In this document: positions 6,578 through 11,472 of the stretch, piece by piece
Position numbering within the stretch: the first letter of the stretch is position 1
Layout: each line of letters starts with the position of its first letter
DNA from: Nitrososphaerota archaeon
GTDB lineage: Archaea > Thermoproteota > Nitrososphaeria > Nitrososphaerales > UBA57
DNA: 13,742 bases
Assembly: GCA_022572285.1 (NCBI GenBank)
Contig: JACZWF010000017.1
Span: forward strand, 1-13,742
Direction: 5' to 3'
The notes under the pieces: generated by a model
Told to the model about the DNA's origin: nothing
Databases searched by the model: none
Seen by the model: only the letters and a program-made list of their open reading frames with translations
Program-made: the position numbers and the translations under genes

Positions 6578-7094
6578 GAAGGCCATAATAGGGATAGTAT
6601 CGGGAAGTACGTCGGATTTCCCATCTCTTGAAGACGCAATGAGCACCTTGGACGAGCTCGAGATTCCATATTCACTCGACGTGAAATCGGCGCACCGATT
6701 ACCAAATGATATGGAGAGTTATGCGAAAGAAGCAAGAAAGAAAGGCCTCAAGGTAATAATTGCTGCGGCTGGCGGCGCCGTTGATCTCACTGGAATGATT
6801 GCAGCTCACACGATCCTTCCAGTGATAGGACTGCCTATTAGATCCAATGACCTCAATGGAATGGATTCTCTATTATCTATGGTTCAAATGCCGACTGGCG
6901 TCCCTGTTGGCGTAATGGGAATAGGCAGAGGTAAAAATGCAGCACTCTATGCCGCTCAAATTCTCGCCATCTCTGAGAACGGGCTTGGTGAGCGATTAAT
7001 GAAGTTTCGGGAAAGGATGAGGGAATCTACGCGGATTGACTCGAGGAAAGAGATTTTGAAGAAAGCAAAGTCTCACCCATATCTCTCTGTCTAG
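6567..7094 (+). CDS. purE: N5-CAIR mutase (PurE)
   Basis: PurE converts N5-CAIR to CAIR in purine synthesis. The 175-residue protein shows the family motifs: GIVSGSTSDFPSLEDA (9-24), the catalytic VKSAHRLP with H43 (39-46), and the long conserved run SLLSMVQMPTGVPVGVMGIG. Presence of purK just upstream argues for the class I, PurK-dependent enzyme. One change stands out: the usual GGAAHLPGM loop reads GGAVDLTGM here, so the second active-site histidine is replaced by aspartate (D73). The ATG start overlaps the purK stop. A basic C-terminal tail of about 30 residues follows the core. Assignment is secure; class and activity are inferred. Confidence 0.95.
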   Translation: MATRKAIIGIVSGSTSDFPSLEDAMSTLDELEIPYSLDVKSAHRLPNDMESYAKEARKKGLKVIIAAAGGAVDLTGMIAAHTILPVIGLPIRSNDLNGMDSLLSMVQMPTGVPVGVMGIGRGKNAALYAAQILAISENGLGERLMKFRERMRESTRIDSRKEILKKAKSHPYLSV

Positions 7095-7113
7095 CTGTTC
7101 TCTTTCGCTCAAG

Positions 7114-7122
7114 GTTTTAAAT
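7114..7122 (+). promoter_or_regulatory. TATA box for the cupredoxin-META bicistron
   Basis: GTTTTAAAT predicts transcription from about 7144, leaving an untranslated leader of about 34 nt before the GTG at 7178. This is longer than for most genes in the window. Confidence 0.5.
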
Positions 7123-7177
7123 TGTCGAACTCCAAATAGTCTAGATAAGAGAGATTGATGATGGGCTTCGAGGGAGG

Positions 7178-7978
7178 GTGAGGGGGGTCTTGGGATCCGG
7201 GAAAAATACAATTCTCATTACCACTGCATTGGCGTTGGGAATCTTAGTGCTGACACTAGGGTCAGGCTCGGCTCAAGAAGTTTCTTCTCCTAGCTGCGAG
7301 GAAGAGATCTGCTACCTCGATATTTTTGACTGGGCTGATCCAAGAGATCCCCCTCCAGAATCTGGACCTTACCTTCCACAAGATCTCACGGTCAGGCCTG
7401 GCGCGACGGCGGTTTGGAGAAATCTGGGGTCGGACACTCATACTGTAACAAGTGGGAAAACTCCTCTTGAAGGAGGAGCTCCTGATGAGATTTTTGATTC
7501 GCAACTTATGTTTGCGGGAGAAGAGTTTAGCTATCGATTCGACGAAGAAGGGTCATTCAGGTATTACTGCGGAATTCACCCGTGGATGACAGGGCAAGTC
7601 ATAGTGCAGGGAATCCCATTCGAAGCTCAGGTCGAGATCGTCGAAGAGGAAGCTCCTATGCCCGTTGAACCTGTCGTAGAAGCTCCTATGCCCGTTGAAC
7701 CTGTCGAAGAACCGATAGGTCCAGACATCGCGCTTCCACAGGATGAACCGGCCGCAATAGAACCAGAAATAGAACCTGAGCCTAATTTTGATATCCTTCC
7801 TGAAGTTGGAGAAATGCCACAGGTGGATCAGATCGATCAGGATATCCCAGATCCCATTCCAGAGGAATTTGTAGAGGAAAGTCAGGACGATGACCGAGTA
7901 ACGACTATCGCACTAATTGTAGTCGGTATTGTAGGGATAGGAGTCACTGTCGGCATTCTAGTAATGAGAAAGAGGTAG
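7178..7978 (+). CDS. Membrane-anchored blue-copper (plastocyanin/halocyanin-like) protein
   Basis: This 266-residue cell-surface electron-transfer protein has an N-terminal signal segment (residues 10-32), a type-1 copper cupredoxin domain (about 45-144), a long Pro/Glu/Asp-rich acidic linker (150-240) and a C-terminal transmembrane helix with a basic stop (ALIVVGIVGIGVTVGILVMRKR, 245-266 region). The copper ligands are visible: H88 in SDTHTV, then C131, H134 and M137 in YYCGIHPWM. C40 and C45 may form a disulphide. The linker contains a tandem 30-bp DNA repeat encoding EAPMPVEPV twice. GTG 7178 is the only in-frame start before the signal peptide. The META-domain gene follows after 18 nt, so the two are likely co-expressed. 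Proteins of this design are abundant in ammonia-oxidising and related archaea. Confidence 0.9.
   Translation: MRGVLGSGKNTILITTALALGILVLTLGSGSAQEVSSPSCEEEICYLDIFDWADPRDPPPESGPYLPQDLTVRPGATAVWRNLGSDTHTVTSGKTPLEGGAPDEIFDSQLMFAGEEFSYRFDEEGSFRYYCGIHPWMTGQVIVQGIPFEAQVEIVEEEAPMPVEPVVEAPMPVEPVEEPIGPDIALPQDEPAAIEPEIEPEPNFDILPEVGEMPQVDQIDQDIPDPIPEEFVEESQDDDRVTTIALIVVGIVGIGVTVGILVMRKR
7649..7708 (+). repeat. Tandem 30-bp repeat within the cupredoxin linker
   Basis: Two adjacent 30-bp units (7649-7678 and 7679-7708) are near-identical, differing only at the last codon. They encode a duplicated EAPMPVEPVxE segment in the extracellular linker. The near-perfect DNA identity indicates a recent duplication. 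Confidence 0.9.
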
Positions 7979-7996
7979 TTTCCCGGAGAGAACGAT

Positions 7997-8770
7997 ATGA
8001 GGCGGGCGGAGCTAATTGGAGTCGTCACATTCTCTCTACTAGTCGCGCTTTTGGTAGGATATGGGACATATTATGCTGAGCTAACTAGTGAACCAAACGA
8101 GGAGGAGATAGTACTCGAGTTAGCCGAGAACTTCCTGAGGAGTAATCCCACTTTCGGATTTGATGGCATAGAGGAATCCATCGTAGTGGGTCCTATAACT
8201 TCGACCATAGATCAACCTCCTAGTATCTTTCGCCTTTCGATCAATTTTACATCAAGCCACCCCGGTTATGGTGACAGAACCGACCAGATTCTTGCACAAG
8301 CTCTTACTGATCACAGGATGGATATTACCATAGGACGAATCGGAATCTCTAACCAATTCCTAGTGCAATCTGCAGAGATTGATGGCGTATGGAATGAATT
8401 GAATCAAACCGGCTTCCCTCTGGCATTGAACGAACTCCTAGGGCAAGAGTGGATTCTAGGATCGTTCCTGAACAATACCCAGGAGGTCCATCTCGATACT
8501 CCAAACGATGTAACAATTGTATTTCGTGGGGGTGGATCTGTAAGTGGTTCGGGAGGGTGCAACAGATACATGGGGACTTATGAAGCGACGGAAGAGAGCC
8601 TGATAATAGGACTTCTCGCCTCGACACGAATTTCTTGCCCCGCAGGGATGGAAATTGAACTGCTCTACTTCAGTGCGCTTGCGGAGCGGCTATCATTTAA
8701 AGTAACTGCCGATGGACTTGTGCTGTCCTCGACGGAGTCTGCGATTGTCCTTATCTTCATGCGCCAGTAA
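7997..8770 (+). CDS. Membrane-anchored META-domain (HslJ-like) protein
   Basis: This 257-residue protein has an N-terminal signal anchor (residues 6-27), an uncharacterised archaeal-type domain (about 35-137, including GYGDRTDQILAQALTDH and the closing AEIDGVWNELNQ), and a C-terminal META domain (about 146-257) marked by SGSGGCNRYMGTYE (183-196). C188 and C214 (RISCPAG) are placed as a likely disulphide pair. META domains occur in secreted or periplasmic HslJ-type proteins of uncertain function, some linked to protease inhibition or stress. The ATG is 18 nt after the cupredoxin stop and preceded by a purine-rich CGGAGAG, consistent with reinitiation in a bicistron. It is probably anchored facing outward beside the copper protein. 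Confidence 0.85.
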   Translation: MRRAELIGVVTFSLLVALLVGYGTYYAELTSEPNEEEIVLELAENFLRSNPTFGFDGIEESIVVGPITSTIDQPPSIFRLSINFTSSHPGYGDRTDQILAQALTDHRMDITIGRIGISNQFLVQSAEIDGVWNELNQTGFPLALNELLGQEWILGSFLNNTQEVHLDTPNDVTIVFRGGGSVSGSGGCNRYMGTYEATEESLIIGLLASTRISCPAGMEIELLYFSALAERLSFKVTADGLVLSSTESAIVLIFMRQ

Positions 8771-8940
8771 TCTGATTGGGGTGATTTGCTTATCGACTCC
8801 CGCTCGATCGGATAGCCGGCACTCCCCCAGTCCGAGATATCACCCGTGTAGCGACGAATATTCTTGAACATTGCACTTTATGGACTCAGGTGCATATCCG
8901 CTATTGACCCCTTTCTCAGGAGCGAAGGCAATCGACTTTC

Positions 8941-9090
8941 TCATTTCTGGCTTAAGGTCCCCTTGATCCCTTCTGCTATTTCCTTTCGATCCTTAATTTC
9001 GGAATTCTCACAAAAATTCCCATCAGCTGTTGTAATTGTAACACATGGTCGATCAAAGGTCCTATTATTTTTAAGAAAAACATGATGATT
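8941..9090 (-). pseudogene. Possible remnant of a small protein gene
   Basis: A 49-codon open stretch ends in TGA and lacks an ATG, GTG or TTG near its beginning. Its reading (RPCVTITTADGNFCENSEIK, then a Lys/Glu-rich helix-like end) looks like a real protein terminus, and a TATA-like TTAAAAATAAT lies at 9062-9073 on the same strand. No family is recognised. It may be chance. Confidence 0.2.
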
Positions 9091-9182
9091 TCACTAAAGT
9101 GACCATATCCGGTGTCAGAAAAGTAGAGGTAGGGGTCGACTTGTTCTAGATAATGACCAATGATCTACCTCTCTGAGAGCGT

Positions 9183-9199
9183 GCGCGCGCGGAAACCGC
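9183..9199. repeat. (GC)4 tract and short hairpin
   Basis: GCGCGCGC (9183-9190) runs into CGCGG-AAA-CCGCG (9187-9199), a 5-bp stem with a 3-nt loop just upstream of the TATA box for the HNH-like gene. Confidence 0.6.
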
Positions 9200-9200
9200 G

Positions 9201-9210
9201 TATTAATATA
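9201..9210 (+). promoter_or_regulatory. TATA box for the HNH-like gene
   Basis: TATTAATATA is centred about 26 nt before 9232, four bases ahead of the ATG at 9236. Confidence 0.55.
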
Positions 9211-9235
9211 GATCGGAGGACCATATTCCAGTACC

Positions 9236-9508
9236 ATGATGGAGGGGCTCGATGTACGCATGGTGGAGAGTGTTTGGAATCGTGGCCTACCTACAGTTAC
9301 CTTAAAAAGTGATCCAGAAATCTGGAGAAAGGATCATTGCGGAGCTTGGATAAAGAGGGAAGAATTTGGGAAACATTCGCAATTCGGATGGGAAATTGGT
9401 GAGGCTAGCATTCCAGTCCACTGGCAAAATCATGCCTCTCAGAATGAGAGGATTTGTGATGTCACTGCATCTTTCTCCTCAATTCGAGAGAATACGGTTG
9501 CAGACTAG
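9236..9508 (+). CDS. Small HNH-nuclease-like protein lacking the catalytic core
   Basis: The 90-residue protein resembles a compact HNH family whose members typically read 'W-R-x-D-x-CGaWI-x-R-x-x-YG-x-x-S-x-(F/Y)GWEIDHI...GG-D-x-L-x-NLQPLHW-x-N(N)'. Here the flanks are present: EIWRKDHCGAWIKREEFG (28-45), SQFGWEI (48-54) and PVHWQNHASQNER (60-72). The DHI...GGxDxLxNLQ core between GWEI and PVHW is replaced by GEASI. The first catalytic histidine and the asparagine are therefore gone and nuclease activity is unlikely. An in-frame internal deletion is the simplest explanation. A TATA box and ATG at leaderless spacing suggest it can still be transcribed. It lies in a region of decayed genes, so it may be an early-stage pseudogene. 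The family match is from memory of the motif. Confidence 0.55.
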   Translation: MMEGLDVRMVESVWNRGLPTVTLKSDPEIWRKDHCGAWIKREEFGKHSQFGWEIGEASIPVHWQNHASQNERICDVTASFSSIRENTVAD

Positions 9509-9524
9509 ATCTCCATAGTAGTAA

Positions 9525-9541
9525 TATTTCTATACTTTCTT
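9525..9541 (+). terminator. T-rich terminator-like run after the HNH-like gene
   Basis: ATATTTCTATACTTTCTTC lies 15-35 nt after the stop at 9508. It fits archaeal T-run termination but is not proven. Confidence 0.3.
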
Positions 9542-9595
9542 CAGTGTGCTAGACGTCGGGCATCTTACGTGGCGTGAAGTCATTCATTGACTCGC

Positions 9596-9766
9596 TCAGA
9601 GGATTGAAACCTCTTTCTCTGTTTTGATAGAAGCACGCAGGGAGATTCGAAGGCATGATCGATAGGTTCCGAAGGCGGAACCCGGAACTACGGCGACTCC
9701 TATTTTCTCTAGCAAGGCATTGGCGAATTCCATACGATTGAATCCAGGTCTGTTGATCCGATGGAA
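9596..9766 (-). pseudogene. C-terminal remnant of a class I aminotransferase
   Basis: The frame carries about 56 residues matching the end of fold-type I aminotransferases of the aspartate/alanine aminotransferase group: MEFANALLEKIGVAVVPGSA, then FGTYRSCLRISLRAS. These fit the family's 'eFA..LLee.GVaVVPGsaFG..g..ylRiSla.S'. The usual ~330 upstream residues, including the PLP-lysine region, are absent. Homology stops at the (GC)7 tract at 9769-9783; the open frame beyond it is only the antisense of the epimerase remnant. A canonical Gly next to the TYR position appears lost, consistent with decay. Confidence 0.7.
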
Positions 9767-9768
9767 TA

Positions 9769-9783
9769 GCGCGCGCGCGCGCG
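9769..9783. repeat. Alternating (GC)7 tract at the junction of two gene remnants
   Basis: There are fifteen bases of uninterrupted GCGC at 9769-9783, bounded by TA on the left and AGCTA on the right, so the outer bases extend a near-palindrome. It lies exactly between the broken 5' side of the aminotransferase remnant (minus) and the broken 5' side of the epimerase remnant (plus). Confidence 0.9.
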
Positions 9784-9785
9784 AG

Positions 9786-9941
9786 CTAGACGTAATCTTT
9801 GGGGCAGGTGGAATAGGGCTGACCATAATGATGGAGCCTGCTGCTAAAGGGAAGCGTACCAGAATAGTGAGTCGTAGTGGCAAGGTCAATTTTCTCAGTG
9901 AAGGGGTTGAAGTTGTAAAGGGTGACGCTTGTCAGAAATAG
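9786..9941 (+). pseudogene. N-terminal remnant of an NAD(P)-binding epimerase/dehydratase
   Basis: About 51 residues read as the first Rossmann unit of an atypical SDR/NAD-dependent epimerase: LDVIFGAGGIGLTI with the GxGxxG-type turn, a helix ending AAKGKR, the second strand TRIVSRSGK, and then EGVEVVKGDA, where the family normally continues into the adenine-binding Asp. The frame stops at TAG 9939-9941 with the other ~80 percent of the protein missing, and no proper start codon precedes the first strand. The upstream open codons run through the (GC)7 tract and the aminotransferase remnant and are not homologous. A tRNA gene begins 32 nt further on. Truncation at both ends makes a functional product unlikely. 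Confidence 0.6.
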
Positions 9942-9973
9942 CAATTAACTCATTCCATTACCGCCTTTTGTAA

Positions 9974-10127
9974 CGGGCTCGGAGGGACTTGAACCCTCGA
10001 CCTTTAGCCGGAGACATTGCGATCTCCTACAGCTGACGCCCGTGTGTTAGGAGGCTCAACCTCAGGAGAGTCTGCCGCGCTATCCATGCTACGCGTGTAG
10101 AAGTATACTGCTCTGCGCCACGAGCCC
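9974..10127 (-). tRNA. tRNA-Arg(CCU), apparently with three introns
   Basis: The minus strand reads a 7-bp acceptor stem (GGGCTCG/CGAGCCC), discriminator G, T arm GAGGG-TTCAAGT-CCCTC, variable loop AGGTC and D stem GCGC/GCGC. No CCA is encoded. The gene is 154 nt; removing three inserts of about 24, 17 and 38 nt leaves a regular 75-nt tRNA. The inserts fall in the 5' D-loop (leaving AGCATGGATA with G18, G19, A20, A21), at about position 25-27, and near 37-39 after the loop CTCCTAA. The anticodon CCU, A20 and G73 agree with arginine. The intron boundaries are inferred from tRNA geometry. One G-A mismatch remains in the anticodon stem (TGAGC/GCTAA), so the second boundary is uncertain. The anticodon segment CTCCTA can pair with TAGGAG inside the third insert. 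Confidence 0.8.
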
Positions 10128-10149
10128 GTCACAGTCTCGAGATGGACTC

Positions 10150-10157
10150 CTATAAGA
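10150..10157 (-). promoter_or_regulatory. TATA box for the tRNA gene
   Basis: The minus-strand CTCTTATA is centred 26 nt before 10127, the predicted first base of the tRNA, so transcription would begin at the mature 5' end. Confidence 0.5.
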
Positions 10158-10189
10158 GTTGGTAATAATTGACAGAGATCACCTCAACC

Positions 10190-10197
10190 TTCTTAAC
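10190..10197 (+). promoter_or_regulatory. TATA-like element for the RNase HIII gene
   Basis: TTCTTAAC predicts transcription near 10220, 13 nt before the TTG at 10233. Confidence 0.4.
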
Positions 10198-10232
10198 GAT
10201 CATTCACTCTCAGTAGTTGGACTCGAGGCAAG

Positions 10233-11081
10233 TTGCAAGATATCCAGTCAATTATGGTACGGGCAGACTTACTCGACCAATTGCATGGCCTAGTCCTCTC
10301 TCTCCCCTATTCAATTGGGTCGAAGCCAACAAACAAGTATGAACTTTATCGAGTCAAGTATGCCGACGGACAGATTATTTTCTACAGTAGCGGGAAGATA
10401 GTATCTACCTCAATTATTGCGAGGAGAGTACTCCAAAAGATGGTAATCAAAATCGGCGCGGACTCCACTGAGGACGTGATCGGATCTGATGAGGTTGGGA
10501 AAGGCGAGTCGTTAGGTCCATTAGTTGTATGCGCATCTCTGATACCATCAGAAATGAATGCCAATTTGATATCGAAGGGAGTTATGGACAGCAAAGATCT
10601 ATCAAGAAGGAGGATTGCCTTGATTGCTCTTGAAATCAAAAACGACCGTGATATACATTGGTCAAAGGTCCTGGTCGCTCCAGAGCGATTCAATAAACTC
10701 TTTAATGATCTTAAGAAGGAAAAGAAAGGACTGAACGATCTACTTGCTTGGGCACATACCACAGCGATTGGGGAAATTGTAAGCAAGATAGAGAATCCGG
10801 AGAATGTTCGGATTATGGTAGATGAGTTCGATAGGATAAGAACTGAGAAAAGAATGGCAAAGATTGTAAAAAGAGGATTCAAGCTCGAACAGAAGGTCAG
10901 GGCAGAAGATGAGGTAGCGGTGGCCTGTGCGAGTATCCTCGCAAAGGATGCTAGAGAAAATTGGATTGATGAAATGTCCGAAAAAGTGAAACTAGACCTG
11001 AGATCATTGAGAAGGAGTGATGCCATTAAACTTACGGACAGAGGTAAATACTTCAAGCTCGACTATCTAAAGAGAAAATAA
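10233..11081 (+). CDS. rnhC: Ribonuclease HIII
   Basis: RNase HIII cleaves the RNA strand of RNA-DNA hybrids. This 282-residue protein has the family's two-part layout: an N-terminal TBP-like substrate-binding domain (about 10-75, with NKYELYRVKYADGQIIFYSS and GKIV) and a type 2 RNase H domain beginning VIGSDEVGKGESLGPLVV (82-99). D86 and E87 are the first acidic catalytic pair. Other conserved pieces are MDSKDLS (118-124), the buried MVDEFD (195-200), and AEDEVAVACASILAKDAR (224-241), typical of HIII rather than HII. The start is probably TTG 10233; ATG at 10254 (residue 8) is the alternative. Most archaea use RNase HII, so HIII here is noteworthy. A small gene follows 21 nt downstream. Confidence 0.9.
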   Translation: MQDIQSIMVRADLLDQLHGLVLSLPYSIGSKPTNKYELYRVKYADGQIIFYSSGKIVSTSIIARRVLQKMVIKIGADSTEDVIGSDEVGKGESLGPLVVCASLIPSEMNANLISKGVMDSKDLSRRRIALIALEIKNDRDIHWSKVLVAPERFNKLFNDLKKEKKGLNDLLAWAHTTAIGEIVSKIENPENVRIMVDEFDRIRTEKRMAKIVKRGFKLEQKVRAEDEVAVACASILAKDARENWIDEMSEKVKLDLRSLRRSDAIKLTDRGKYFKLDYLKRK

Positions 11082-11102
11082 TGCTGTCATACCACAGGTT
11101 GC

Positions 11103-11444
11103 ATGATGGCAAATTTCAACGAGAAGAGGCTTACGATTCAAGAACGCAAATTCCTGTTGCAAGTTTGGAAATTCTCGAACGGGGCTATCGTTTCGATAAC
11201 GGAGGGAGAAAAGGAGAAACTGGGAGCATTGGAGGTTACCGTAACGACCGCGGCACGCACGAGTTCAAGCACCATAATACCGAGCAAATATTCAGCCCTT
11301 GTACCACGCATCCTTGGAGAGATGATATCTAGGATGATCTCCGGAATCTCAGTAACATCCATTTTTCTGTCTGGTGACATTGATTCAGAGATTTTCCAAG
11401 TGATCATGAAGGAGCTAAAAGCAGTGATTTCTGAGTCTCAATAA
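11103..11444 (+). CDS. Small alpha/beta protein of unknown function
   Basis: This 113-residue soluble protein follows rnhC by 21 nt on the same strand, so the two are likely co-transcribed. It has the pattern of a small alpha/beta fold: an N-terminal helix (KRLTIQERKFLLQVW), short strands (GAIVSITEG and GALEVTVTT), a helix (ALVPRILGEMISRM), a strand (VTSIFLSG) and a final helix (DSEIFQVIMKELKAVI). The layout is vaguely like Roadblock/LC7 proteins, but I would not assign it. Two consecutive ATG codons (11103 and 11106) could each be the start. An overlapping frame from 11081 is a shadow. It ends 28 nt from the end of the convergent HD-domain gene, with a (GC)6 tract between. Confidence 0.7.
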   Translation: MMANFNEKRLTIQERKFLLQVWKFSNGAIVSITEGEKEKLGALEVTVTTAARTSSSTIIPSKYSALVPRILGEMISRMISGISVTSIFLSGDIDSEIFQVIMKELKAVISESQ

Positions 11445-11455
11445 ACAATCGTTCT

Positions 11456-11467
11456 GCGCGCGCGCGC
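11456..11467. repeat. Alternating (GC)6 tract between convergent genes
   Basis: Twelve bases of uninterrupted GCGC fill almost half of the 28-nt gap between the stop codons of two convergent genes. Confidence 0.9.
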
Positions 11468-11472
11468 TAGAA

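Larger units (their letters stand above)
8771..9235. other. Gene-poor stretch, possibly with a decayed minus-strand gene
   Basis: No intact gene is supported. On the minus strand, 9090-8941 is open for 49 codons with a protein-like reading (VTITTADGNFCENSEIKDRK) but has no start codon and follows a TGA. A further minus-strand frame fragment follows on to about 8840. The stretch ends with an alternating GC tract and a short hairpin ahead of the HNH-like gene promoter. Confidence 0.45.

Noticed and set aside
8349..8627. 92-codon minus-strand frame
   Set aside because: It lies wholly inside the META-domain gene, whose motif and signal anchor support the plus strand.
8864..9085. 73-codon plus-strand frame
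   Set aside because: It has no promoter or ribosome-binding signal, and its pyrimidine-rich codons suggest it is the antisense of the possible minus-strand remnant.
9720..9785. Plus-strand codons upstream of the epimerase remnant, beginning with TTG
   Set aside because: They are the antisense of the aminotransferase remnant plus the GC tract and have no similarity to the start of an epimerase.
10382..11056. Long open frame of 224 codons on the minus strand
   Set aside because: It is antisense to RNase HIII, whose motifs and catalytic residues are clear on the plus strand; the minus reading is Ser/Leu-rich with no recognisable domain.
11081..11332. Plus-strand frame starting inside the rnhC stop
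   Set aside because: It overlaps the better 113-residue frame in another phase and reads as low-quality sequence (RDDI, SYHRLHDGKFQREEAYDS) without a fold pattern.
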